Positions 1-5,581 of a DNA stretch of 6,013 nt are shown one piece after another (position 1 is the first letter of the stretch; each line of letters starts with the position of its first letter). Under the pieces are notes generated by a model. That model searched no databases and had not been told where the DNA came from. It saw only the letters and a program-made list of their open reading frames with translations. Source of the stretch: Thermoanaerobacterales bacterium (lineage in GTDB: Bacteria > Actinomycetota > Acidimicrobiia > Acidimicrobiales > JACDCH01). The stretch covers positions 1-6,013 of the forward strand of contig PKRH01000168.1 of assembly GCA_017577565.1 (NCBI GenBank), given 5' to 3'. The position numbers were made by a program, and so were the translations under genes.

Positions 1-309
1 GTCCATGATCGCGCGGCCCTCCTCGTCCGAGCGGAGGCCGAGCGCGGCGCGCGCGTGGGCGGCGACCCGCGTCCACACTGGGCACGCGGCGACCGGCTCG
101 CCGCACTGGCAGGTCTGGCCCTCGACGAGGGCGTGCCACAGGAGGTGGAGCTCGCCGCAGAAGAAGCCGGCGTCCCGGGTCAGCAGCATCCCGAGCAGCG
201 TCGTCCCCGACCGGCCGTAGCCGGCGATGAACACCCAGGCCGGATCGGAACGGGCGCCCGGGCCGGCGACGGTCCGCCGGTCGTGCTCGACGGGGCTGGC
301 GTCCGGCAT
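1..309 (-). CDS. Sulfotransferase family protein, N-terminal part (runs off the left edge)
   Basis: The first 103 residues are in the window and the gene continues beyond base 1. Residues 26-43 contain a short beta strand (WVFIAGYG) followed by GRSGTTLLGMLL. This is the 5'-phosphosulfate-binding loop typical of PAPS-dependent sulfotransferases. A cysteine group follows (CQCG at 67-70, then CPVW near 76-79), which is common in bacterial members of this family. The enzyme would move a sulfuryl group from PAPS to an unidentified acceptor hydroxyl or amine. The 3'-phosphate-binding region and the acceptor pocket lie outside the window, so the substrate cannot be inferred. The ATG start (307-309) is chosen because GAGGAG sits 5 bases upstream and no homologous sequence precedes the start. 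The gene is divergent from the sulfite reductase operon, which suggests linked sulfur metabolism, but that is inference. A P-loop kinase is a less likely alternative, because GRSGTT is the sulfotransferase form of the loop. Confidence 0.87.
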   Translation of the reverse strand, partial: MPDASPVEHDRRTVAGPGARSDPAWVFIAGYGRSGTTLLGMLLTRDAGFFCGELHLLWHALVEGQTCQCGEPVAACPVWTRVAAHARAALGLRSDEEGRAIMD

Positions 310-314
310 GGCGA

Positions 315-320
315 CTCCTC
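315..320 (-). promoter_or_regulatory. Ribosome binding site of the sulfotransferase gene
   Basis: GAGGAG on the minus strand, 5 bases before the ATG at 309. It fixes the start of the partial sulfotransferase gene. Confidence 0.7.
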
Positions 321-334
321 GCGTCGGGTGAGCG

Positions 335-360
335 CTTCGTGTGGCCCGCCAACCACGAAG
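335..360. repeat. Inverted repeat, 7-bp arms with 12-base spacer, in the sulfotransferase leader
   Basis: CTTCGTG (335-341) and CACGAAG (354-360) are perfect reverse complements separated by 12 bases. The element lies 25 bases upstream of the sulfotransferase ATG. It could be a repressor-binding site or a hairpin in the mRNA leader. No known regulator motif is recognised. Confidence 0.45.
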
Positions 361-374
361 AGTGACATCCCGGG

Positions 375-380
375 AGCATA
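375..380 (-). promoter_or_regulatory. Possible -10 box for the sulfotransferase gene
   Basis: The minus strand reads TATGCT here, 65 bases upstream of the ATG, in one of the few AT-containing stretches of the intergenic region. No convincing -35 box lies 16-18 bases further upstream, so support is weak. The CTGAC/GTCAG palindrome directly upstream could be an operator or activator site for this promoter. Confidence 0.25.
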
Positions 381-383
381 ACG

Positions 384-397
384 CTGACAGCGGTCAG
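384..397. promoter_or_regulatory. Short palindrome CTGAC-N4-GTCAG, possible operator
   Basis: Perfect 5-bp arms, CTGAC (384-388) and GTCAG (393-397), with a 4-base spacer. It lies in the divergent control region just upstream of the TATGCT element on the minus strand. Compact dyads of this size often bind dimeric helix-turn-helix regulators, but the sequence does not identify one. Confidence 0.35.
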
Positions 398-420
398 AGG
401 GCGCCGCCGGCGCCACCCGG

Positions 421-457
421 CGCGGCAGGCGCCGCGGGGGCCCGGGCACGAGCCCGG
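421..457. repeat. Two adjacent small GC hairpins in the divergent intergenic region
   Basis: CGCGGC (421-426) pairs with GCCGCG (431-436) around AGGC. CCGGGC (442-447) pairs with GCCCGG (452-457) around ACGA. Both have 6-bp stems and 4-base loops, with no T-run after them on either strand. They sit between the two divergent promoters. They may only reflect the high GC content. Confidence 0.3.
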
Positions 458-476
458 CCTGGCCCCCGATGAATTG

Positions 477-506
477 TTGACACAGGTGCTCGGGTTTCGT
501 TCTACT
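477..506 (+). promoter_or_regulatory. Promoter of the sulfite reductase-APS reductase operon
   Basis: A perfect TTGACA -35 box (477-482) is followed after 18 bases by TCTACT (501-506), which matches the TATAAT consensus at 4 of 6 positions. The region is strikingly less GC-rich than its surroundings. Transcription would start near 513, giving a leader of about 70 bases before the ATG at 582. That leader would contain the CTGAGAA/TTCTCAG inverted repeat. This looks like a housekeeping-sigma promoter. Confidence 0.55.
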
Positions 507-520
507 GGTCCGGCCGAAGT

Positions 521-546
521 CTGAGAACTCTGGTCAGGTTTCTCAG
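521..546. promoter_or_regulatory. Inverted repeat CTGAGAA-N12-TTCTCAG, possible operator or leader hairpin
   Basis: CTGAGAA (521-527) and TTCTCAG (540-546) are perfect reverse complements around a 12-base spacer. They begin 14 bases after the proposed -10 box, just past the expected transcription start. A dimeric repressor bound here would block the operon. As RNA, the element would form a hairpin about 24 bases ahead of the ribosome binding site. It has a relatively high AT content for this genome. The hexamer CTGGTC occurs at 505-510 and again at 530-535 inside the spacer. The binding protein is unknown. Confidence 0.45.
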
Positions 547-570
547 GATTTGGCCAGCCGCCTGCCGAGA

Positions 571-576
571 ACGGAG
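571..576 (+). promoter_or_regulatory. Ribosome binding site of the sulfite reductase gene
   Basis: ACGGAG, 5 bases before the ATG at 582. The same hexamer precedes the next gene, cysH. It supports the chosen start. Confidence 0.65.
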
Positions 577-581
577 CCGAG

Positions 582-2354
582 ATGGTTCAGCGCGAGATCG
601 AGGCCGCCCAGCTCGCCGACGCCGACAAGTTCGAGACCGTACTCGCCCGCTACCTCGCCGGGGAGATCGAGGAGGACGCCTTCCGCATCTTCCGCCTCAA
701 CAACGGCATCTACGGCCAGCGCCAGGGCGGGCACAACCAGATGCTCCGGGTGAAGATCCCGTGGGGCGGCCTCCTGCCCGACCAGCTCGACATGCTGGCG
801 CACATCGCCGACACCTACTCCCGGGGCTGGGGCCACATCACCACCCGGCAGAACGTCCAGTTCCACTACGTGCAGCTGGAGAAGGTGCCGGAGATCATGC
901 GGCTGCTCGGCCGGGTCGGGCTGACCACCCGCGAGGCCTGCGGCGACACCGTCCGCAACGTGCAGGGGTGCCACCTCGCCGGCGCCTGCCCCTACGAGAA
1001 GCTGGACATCACGCCCTGGGCCGAGGCGACCTTCCGCCACTTCGTGCGCAACCCGATCAGCCAGCGGCTCCCCCGCAAGTTCAAGATCAACTTCTCGGGC
1101 TGCGACACCGACTGCGGCCAGGCGATGTTCAACGACGCCGGCGTCGTCGCCACCACCCGCACCCGGGAGGACGGCACCGTCGAGGCCGGGTTCCGGGTCT
1201 TCGTCGCCGGCGGCCTGGGCGCCAACCCCCACCCCGCCCAGGCGCTCGAGGAGTTCACGCCCCGCGAGGAGCTCCTCCCCACGCTCGAGGCGATCCTGCG
1301 GGTCTTCAACAACCACGGCAACCGGGACAACAAGCTCCGGGCCCGCATGAAGTGGCTCGTCGCCAACCAGGGCTGGGACGAGGTGCGGGAGCGCATCCTC
1401 AAGGAGCGGCGCCTGCTGCTCGCCTCGTCGTCGTGGCCGGGCGGCATCCCCGAGGAGGTCGAGAAGACGGGCGACGCCCCGGCCGGCCGGGCCGAGGACG
1501 TCGAGCCCACGCCCCTCGGCCAGGGCGTCGCCGTGGAGATCCGCCGCCGCACGCCGTACGAGCGCTGGGCGGAGACCAACGTCGTCCGCGGCGCCGCCAA
1601 GGGCACCGTCTCGGCCATCGCCCACGCCCGCCTGGGCGACGTCACCAGCGCGCAGTTCCGGGAGCTGGCCGCCATCCAGCGCGACATGGGCCTCGAGGTG
1701 CGGCTGACGAACCGCCAGAACGTCGCGTTCCGCGGCCTGTCCGAGGAGCAGCTCCCCGAGCTGTACCGGCGCCTCGACGCCATCGGCATGAGCCAGCCCG
1801 GCGCCGAGCTCGTCCGGGACGTCGTCACCTGCCCGGGCGCCGACACCTGCAACCTGGCGGTCACCCAGAGCCGCGGCCTCGGGGCCGCCATCGGCGAGCG
1901 CCTCGAGGAGGAGGGCCTGGCCGAGGTCGGCGGCATCCGCATCAACATCTCGGGCTGCACCAACAGCTGCGGCCAGCACCACGCCGCCGACATCGGGTTC
2001 TTCGGCGCCGAGCGGCGGGCCCACGGCCGCTCGGCCCCCGGCTACCAGATGCTGCTCGGTGGCTACGTCGGGCAGACGACCGCCGTCTTCGGCGACAAGG
2101 CGCTGCGCCTGCCGGCGAGGAACGCGCCCGAGGCCACCGTGCGGGTCGTGCGGCGCTTCGCCGAGGAGCGCCGGCCGGGCGAGACGTTCCGGGCCTGGAT
2201 GGAGCGGGTCGGCGGCGCCAAGGCGATCGCCGCCGAGCTGAAGGAGCTGGACACCTTCCCGCCGCCGGAGGAGGGCCCCGAGTTCTACGTCGACTACGAC
2301 GAGACCGGTCCCTACGAGGCCAACGTGGGCGCCGGCGAGTGCGCCGGCGTCTGA
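582..2354 (+). CDS. nirA/sir: Assimilatory sulfite reductase (ferredoxin type; nitrite/sulfite reductase family)
   Basis: The 590-aa enzyme would reduce sulfite to sulfide with six electrons, probably from ferredoxin, in the cytoplasm. It has the family's two-fold repeat. Each half has a ferredoxin-like region ending in a siroheme-binding strand (TTRQNVQFHYV at 87-97; LTNRQNVAFRGL at 375-386), then a cluster region. The C-terminal half has the expected [4Fe-4S]/siroheme ligands: C417 and C423 (CPGADTC), C459 and C463 (SGCTNSCGQ). The N-terminal half carries a second full set, C130-X5-C136 and C174-X3-C178. Tyr44 (GIYGQRQ) and Cys120 (ACGD) look like the pair that forms a Tyr-Cys crosslink in mycobacterial NirA; this rests on remembered alignment. 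Nitrite reductase activity cannot be excluded from sequence, but cysH lies 20 bp downstream and argues for sulfite. The start has ACGGAG 5 bases upstream, and the length is normal for the family. Confidence 0.93.
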   Translation: MVQREIEAAQLADADKFETVLARYLAGEIEEDAFRIFRLNNGIYGQRQGGHNQMLRVKIPWGGLLPDQLDMLAHIADTYSRGWGHITTRQNVQFHYVQLEKVPEIMRLLGRVGLTTREACGDTVRNVQGCHLAGACPYEKLDITPWAEATFRHFVRNPISQRLPRKFKINFSGCDTDCGQAMFNDAGVVATTRTREDGTVEAGFRVFVAGGLGANPHPAQALEEFTPREELLPTLEAILRVFNNHGNRDNKLRARMKWLVANQGWDEVRERILKERRLLLASSSWPGGIPEEVEKTGDAPAGRAEDVEPTPLGQGVAVEIRRRTPYERWAETNVVRGAAKGTVSAIAHARLGDVTSAQFRELAAIQRDMGLEVRLTNRQNVAFRGLSEEQLPELYRRLDAIGMSQPGAELVRDVVTCPGADTCNLAVTQSRGLGAAIGERLEEEGLAEVGGIRINISGCTNSCGQHHAADIGFFGAERRAHGRSAPGYQMLLGGYVGQTTAVFGDKALRLPARNAPEATVRVVRRFAEERRPGETFRAWMERVGGAKAIAAELKELDTFPPPEEGPEFYVDYDETGPYEANVGAGECAGV

Positions 2355-2360
2355 GCCGAC

Positions 2361-2366
2361 ACGGAG
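2361..2366 (+). promoter_or_regulatory. Ribosome binding site of cysH
   Basis: ACGGAG, 8 bases before the ATG at 2375 and inside the 20-base gap after the sulfite reductase stop codon. It selects this ATG over the open frame that extends far upstream in the same phase. Confidence 0.65.
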
Positions 2367-2374
2367 ACGCCACG

Positions 2375-3067
2375 ATGAGCCACCTCGTCGAACCCCCCGC
2401 CCTGCCCGTGCCGGCCTTCACCGACGAAGAGCTGGCCGAGCTCAACGCCGAGTTCGAGCGGCTGCCCGCGCCGAAGATCATCCAGTGGGCGGTCGACAAC
2501 TTCTCGCCCCACCTCTGCCTGGCGGCGTCGATGCAGGACGCCGTGCTCATCGACCTCGCCACCCGGGTCGACCCCGGCATCGAGGTCGTCTTCATCGACA
2601 CCGGCTACCACTTCCCCGAGACGCTGGAGACGGTCGAGCGGGTGCGCCGGCGCTACGGGCTCAACCTGCGCATCATGACCGTCGCGCCCCACGACGAGGA
2701 GCTGTGGAAGGTCGACCCCGAGAACTGCTGCTCGGCGGTGAAGGTCGGCCAGCTCGACCGGGCGCTCGCCGGCAAGGCGGCGTGGATGAGCGGCCTGCGC
2801 CGGGCCGAGGCGCCGACGCGGGCCAACGCGCCCATCGTCGCCCGCGACCTGCGTGGCCTGGTCAAGATCAACCCGATCGCCACGTGGAGCGACCTCGACG
2901 TGCAGGGCTACATCGCCGACCACGACGTACCGGTCAACCCGCTGCTCGAGCGGGGCTACACGTCGATCGGGTGCCAGCCGTGCACGACGCTGCCGACCGA
3001 CCCGGACGACCCCCGCTCGGGCCGGTGGGCCGGCCGGGACAAGACGGAGTGCGGCATCCACCTCTAG
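2375..3067 (+). CDS. cysH: Adenylyl-sulfate (APS) reductase, iron-sulfur type
   Basis: The 230-aa cytoplasmic enzyme reduces activated sulfate to sulfite, using thioredoxin or a similar thiol donor. Visible motifs are a PP-loop-like ASMQDAVLID (51-60), DTGYHFPET (75-83), the paired cysteines C118-C119 in ENCCSAVKVGQL, YTSIGCQPC (195-203, C200 and C203), and the C-terminal KTECGIHL with catalytic C226. The CC...CxxC set binds a [4Fe-4S] cluster in APS-using reductases and is absent from enterobacterial PAPS reductases. I therefore assign APS as substrate (EC 1.8.4.10), although some iron-sulfur CysH proteins also accept PAPS. It follows the sulfite reductase by 20 bp in one operon, so its product feeds directly into that enzyme. 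The length is normal and all catalytic residues are present. A GC hairpin follows the stop. Confidence 0.94.
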   Translation: MSHLVEPPALPVPAFTDEELAELNAEFERLPAPKIIQWAVDNFSPHLCLAASMQDAVLIDLATRVDPGIEVVFIDTGYHFPETLETVERVRRRYGLNLRIMTVAPHDEELWKVDPENCCSAVKVGQLDRALAGKAAWMSGLRRAEAPTRANAPIVARDLRGLVKINPIATWSDLDVQGYIADHDVPVNPLLERGYTSIGCQPCTTLPTDPDDPRSGRWAGRDKTECGIHL

Positions 3068-3078
3068 GTCGCAGGGAC

Positions 3079-3132
3079 GCGCGGACCTCCGGTCACCCGG
3101 CCGCCCCGCTCCGTGGGGCGGCCGGTCCGCGC
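3079..3132. terminator. Bidirectional GC hairpin terminator between convergent genes
   Basis: A perfect 11-bp stem, CCGGCCGCCCC (3097-3107) with GGGGCGGCCGG (3115-3125), closes a 7-base loop. A second, outer complementarity, GCGCGGACC (3079-3087) with GGTCCGCGC (3124-3132), shares two bases with the inner stem, so larger or alternative folds are possible. There is no T-tract on either side, as is common in actinobacteria. The element fills the 65-base gap between the cysH stop and the stop of the convergent small gene, so it can end transcripts from both sides. Confidence 0.65.
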
Positions 3133-3333
3133 TCAGGCGCCGTCGCCGCGCAGGAACCCCATCAGCCGGTTGACCGTCTCGAGGTCCTCCTCGAGCAGCA
3201 CCTGGCCGACCGAGCCGCCGTCGTCGCCCGTCGCCCGGCCGCCGTCCGCGGGGTCCGCAGCGTCGGCGGGCTCGGTGGCGCCGGGCCGGCGGCCCGGCAG
3301 GTGGTCGTCGTCGGGCTGCTGCGTCTCCGCCAT
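3133..3333 (-). CDS. Small acidic protein of unknown function (66 aa)
   Basis: I do not recognise this protein. It starts MAETQQPDDDH and has a low-complexity, probably disordered first two thirds rich in Asp, Gly, Pro and Ala. It ends in a likely amphipathic helix (about residues 42-62, with VLLEEDLETVNRLMGFL) and a short GDGA tail. It has 15 acidic residues, 5 Arg, no Lys and no Cys. Coding is well supported: 65 of 66 sense codons end in G or C (one GCT is the exception), and GGAGGG lies just upstream of the ATG. No signal peptide or membrane segment is seen. It lies 137 bases after the MFS gene on the same strand and ends at the shared terminator. It could be an independent gene or the last cistron of that operon. 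The acidic-tail-plus-helix layout suggests a protein-binding adaptor, which is speculation. Confidence 0.68.
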   Translation of the reverse strand: MAETQQPDDDHLPGRRPGATEPADAADPADGGRATGDDGGSVGQVLLEEDLETVNRLMGFLRGDGA

Positions 3334-3335
3334 GT

Positions 3336-3341
3336 CCCTCC
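3336..3341 (-). promoter_or_regulatory. Ribosome binding site of the small acidic protein
   Basis: The minus strand reads CGGAGGGAC before the ATG at 3333. GGAGGG is close to the ideal anti-Shine-Dalgarno match, and its GGAG core is 4 bases from the start codon. It separates the real start from the longer open frame that reads through the upstream intergenic DNA. Confidence 0.6.
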
Positions 3342-3423
3342 GCTCCGCTGGTTCCCGCTCACCTGAGCCCCCCAGTCTCGTGCCTCCGCCCCCGTTCGCA
3401 CACCCGGGACGCGTGCCGGTTCG

Positions 3424-3441
3424 GTTGCGATCGTTGCGATC
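3424..3441. repeat. Perfect tandem 9-bp repeat, with a degenerate third copy nearby
   Basis: GTTGCGATC occurs twice back to back (3424-3432 and 3433-3441). GGTGCGATG at 3444-3452 matches 7 of 9 bases. On the minus strand the units read GATCGCAAC. The repeat lies in the 137-bp gap between the MFS stop and the small gene, about 90 bases upstream of the small gene's ATG. It may be a regulator-binding array for that gene. The rest of the gap shows no clear promoter. Confidence 0.5.
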
Positions 3442-3470
3442 CGGGTGCGATGCGCCGATCGGTGGCGGCG

Positions 3471-4799
3471 TCACCGCGCGGCGCCGTCGCCCGCCCCGGC
3501 CGGCGCGTCCGGGTCCCGGACCATGACCAGCGCCACCAGCCCGACGAGCACCCCGCTCGACAGCAGCACGACCTGCGTCGAGGCCAGGTGCCCGACGACG
3601 GGCCAGCGGACCTCGTCGAGCAGGTCGTCGGCGACGCCGGCGCCGATGGCGGCGAGCGCCAACCCGCCCCGGATGACGGTGTGGAACACGGCGAAGGCGA
3701 GGATCCGGGCGCTGTCGTCGAGCCGGTGCTGCAGCAGCTCCATCGCCAGCGCCAGCACCAGCGCGGAGAGGCCGCCGAAGAGCAGCGCGCCGGTCAGGGC
3801 CAGCACGGGCGTGGCCAGCAGGCTCATGACGGCGACGACCGCGCCCTCGGCCACCAGGGCGGCCCGCACCGTCGCCAGGTCGTGCCGCGGCAGCCAGCGC
3901 AGCGCCACGAGCCCCCCGCCGGCACCGACGCCGAAGCAGACGACGAGCAGGCCGAACTCCACGTTGGAAGCGTCCAGCACCTCCTGGACCCAGACGACGC
4001 CGAGCGAGAACAGCGCGCCGAGGCCGAAGGCCACGACGGCGGCCGCCGGCGCCAGGCTGCGCACCAGCGGGAGGCGCAGGGCGTCGAGGAAGCGGCCGCC
4101 GCCCGCCGCCTCGGCGCTCGTCGCCGTGCCCAGCTCGGGCAGCCGGCTGACCGCCAGGTACGAGGCGACGAACGTCCCCGCGTCGACCAGGAACGCGATG
4201 CGGGCGGCCGCCAGCACGCCCTCGGCGCCGGTCACCGCGGCCACGAGGGCGTAGACCCCGGCACCGACCGGGATCATCCCGTAGGAGGACCCGAGGACCA
4301 GGGCGTTGGCGGTGGCGAGGTCGTCGTCGCCCTCGACCAGGTCGGGGATCGAGGCGTCCCGGGCGGGGAGGAACACCATCCCGGCCAGCTCGGTCACGAA
4401 CGCCCACGTGTAGATCCACCACAGCTCGGTGATCCACGGCGTCACCGCGACCGCCGGGATGCGCACCAGGTCCATGGCCAGCATCATCCGGCGGCGGCTC
4501 CACCGGGTGACCAGCCGGGCGGCCACCGGGCCGGCGAAGACGGTCGGCGCCAACCGCAGCACGAGCACGCCCCCGACCGCGGTGGCGGAGTCGGTGACGT
4601 GCAGGACCAGGGTCATCAGCGCGACCGTCGCCATCCAGTCGCCCAGCGAGGACGCCGCCTGGCCGGCGAGCAGCAGCCGGAGCGCCGACCGCCGGGAGGC
4701 GGCGCCGCCGGCCGGCGCCGGCCGCCACCACCGGGCCGGCCGGTCGCCGGCCCACCGGTCGCCCCAGGGGGCGGGCGCCGCGCCCTCGGGCGTGGTCAC
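3471..4799 (-). CDS. MFS family exporter (major facilitator superfamily)
   Basis: The 442-aa membrane protein has about 12 predicted hydrophobic segments, the first at roughly residues 41-68 (LLLAGQAASSLGDWMATVAL onward). The loop RLVTRWSRRRMM (95-106) is in the position of MFS motif A between TM2 and TM3. FLPARDASIPDLV (143-155) after TM4 and the SLGDW opening resemble the MFS_3/EntS-like exporter branch, so proton-driven efflux of a small molecule is likely. The substrate is unknown. The N-terminal 35 residues are Pro/Trp/Arg-rich and probably cytoplasmic. A loop rich in Ala and Gly (223-236) separates the two six-helix halves. The GTG start overlaps the hydrolase TGA by four bases (GTGA), so translation is probably coupled; GGGGTGG just upstream is a modest ribosome site. 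The gene is complete and ends in charged low-complexity residues. Confidence 0.85.
   Translation of the reverse strand: MTTPEGAAPAPWGDRWAGDRPARWWRPAPAGGAASRRSALRLLLAGQAASSLGDWMATVALMTLVLHVTDSATAVGGVLVLRLAPTVFAGPVAARLVTRWSRRRMMLAMDLVRIPAVAVTPWITELWWIYTWAFVTELAGMVFLPARDASIPDLVEGDDDLATANALVLGSSYGMIPVGAGVYALVAAVTGAEGVLAAARIAFLVDAGTFVASYLAVSRLPELGTATSAEAAGGGRFLDALRLPLVRSLAPAAAVVAFGLGALFSLGVVWVQEVLDASNVEFGLLVVCFGVGAGGGLVALRWLPRHDLATVRAALVAEGAVVAVMSLLATPVLALTGALLFGGLSALVLALAMELLQHRLDDSARILAFAVFHTVIRGGLALAAIGAGVADDLLDEVRWPVVGHLASTQVVLLSSGVLVGLVALVMVRDPDAPAGAGDGAAR
4796..4799 (-). other. GTGA start/stop overlap, hydrolase to MFS gene
   Basis: The hydrolase stop (TGA, 4798-4796) and the MFS start (GTG, 4799-4797) share bases. 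This points to one mRNA and reinitiation by the same ribosomes, and it decides the MFS start. Confidence 0.75.
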
Positions 4800-5581
4800 G
4801 CACCACCCCGCTCGAGGTCCGGCCGGGGCACGCCGGCGGCCGCCACGACCCAGGCCACCGCCCGCTCGACGGGCTCGACCGCCGCCGCGCAGAACCCGTG
4901 GCCCATGCCGGGGACGAGGTCGAGCAGCCGGGGCGGCGGGGCGGCGGCGTGCAGGTCCCGGGCGTCGAGCGGGGACACGAACCGGTCGGCCAGCCCGTGG
5001 ATCACCGCGAGGGGCCGGTCGAGGCGGGCGGCCCGCTCGACCGGGGGGTCGCCCCGCCGGCGGAGGACGGCGACCCGGGTGCCCATCCGCCGGGCGGCGA
5101 CGAGGCGGCCGGGCGGCGTCCGGGTCAGGGCCATCGCCAGCACGCCTCGGGGCGACCGGGGCACCCGCCAGTGGGCGGGGCTGCTGACGACGACGGCGCC
5201 GTCCGCGGGCCGCCCGGGCGACACCTCGGGCGGGGCCGTCAGGTGCCCGATCGCCGCCACGCCCCCCATCGACGCCCCGACGACGACCACGACGTCGTGG
5301 TCGGCCCGGGCGGCGTCGACGGCCGCCCCGACGTCGAGGTGCTCGTCGAGGCCGAGGGTCGTCTCGCCCTCCGAGCGGCCGTGGCCGCGCAGGTCGAAGG
5401 TGAGCACGCTGCGCCCACCGGCCACCAGGCGCTGCGCCAGCGCCACCAGCTCGGGGTCGTCCTGGTTGCCGCAGAAGCCGTGGACCACGACGACGGCCTC
5501 GGCACCGGGCCCGTCCCGGGGCCGCCACCACCGGGCCGCCAGCCGCACGCCGTCGGCGGTCGTCAGCGTCGTCGGGGTCAC
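4796..5581 (-). CDS. Alpha/beta hydrolase (serine hydrolase)
   Basis: The 261-aa cytoplasmic hydrolase has no visible signal peptide. The fold is read from the strand VVVVHGFCGN (30-39, oxyanion HG), FDLRGHGRSEGE (62-72), the nucleophile elbow GASMGG with Ser104, Asp199 in VIHGLADRFVSP, and His228 in GMGHGFC, giving a full catalytic triad. The sequence resembles the esterase/lysophospholipase/acyl-hydrolase group. The opening TTADGVRLAARWWRP is typical of these enzymes. The lid (about 115-185) is short and Pro/Arg-rich, and the substrate is not evident. The GTG start (5581-5579) overlaps the TGA of the DegV gene; GGGAG lies only 2 bases upstream, so a start three codons earlier (GTG at 5590) is also possible. 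It is sandwiched in one operon between a lipid-binding-type protein and an exporter, which hints at acyl or lipid substrates, but this is inference. Confidence 0.87.
   Translation of the reverse strand: MTPTTLTTADGVRLAARWWRPRDGPGAEAVVVVHGFCGNQDDPELVALAQRLVAGGRSVLTFDLRGHGRSEGETTLGLDEHLDVGAAVDAARADHDVVVVVGASMGGVAAIGHLTAPPEVSPGRPADGAVVVSSPAHWRVPRSPRGVLAMALTRTPPGRLVAARRMGTRVAVLRRRGDPPVERAARLDRPLAVIHGLADRFVSPLDARDLHAAAPPPRLLDLVPGMGHGFCAAAVEPVERAVAWVVAAAGVPRPDLERGGA
5578..5581 (-). other. GTGA start/stop overlap, DegV gene to hydrolase
   Basis: The DegV stop (TGA, 5580-5578) and the hydrolase start (GTG, 5581-5579) share bases. This is the same junction type as the next one downstream, so the three genes are probably translationally coupled. 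Confidence 0.7.

Noticed and set aside
477..581. Riboswitch in the sulfite reductase leader
   Set aside because: The leader is only about 70 bases and shows one simple hairpin. No conserved core of a SAM or other sulfur-related riboswitch can be seen.
543..2024. 493-codon open frame on the minus strand
   Set aside because: It is antisense to the sulfite reductase, rich in Ala/Gly/Val/Asp/Leu without motifs, and is explained by the codon pattern of the real gene.
761..2374. Long upstream extension of the cysH frame
   Set aside because: It overlaps the sulfite reductase in another phase and encodes Arg/Pro-rich noise. The ATG at 2375 has a ribosome site and begins the homologous part.
3133..3333. 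Small acidic protein as a prokaryotic ubiquitin-like protein (Pup)
   Set aside because: Size and acidity are similar, but the C-terminus is GDGA rather than the GGQ/GGE required by the Pup system, there is no lysine, and no proteasome genes are nearby.
4709..4724. 16-bp perfect palindrome of G and C
   Set aside because: It lies inside the coding part for the Pro/Ala/Gly N-terminus of the MFS protein and is expected by chance in such GC-rich sequence.
3334..4806. Long minus-strand frame fused to the small acidic protein
   Set aside because: The part upstream of 3333 reads through the intergenic gap and the MFS gene in a wrong phase. Only the last 66 codons look like a gene.
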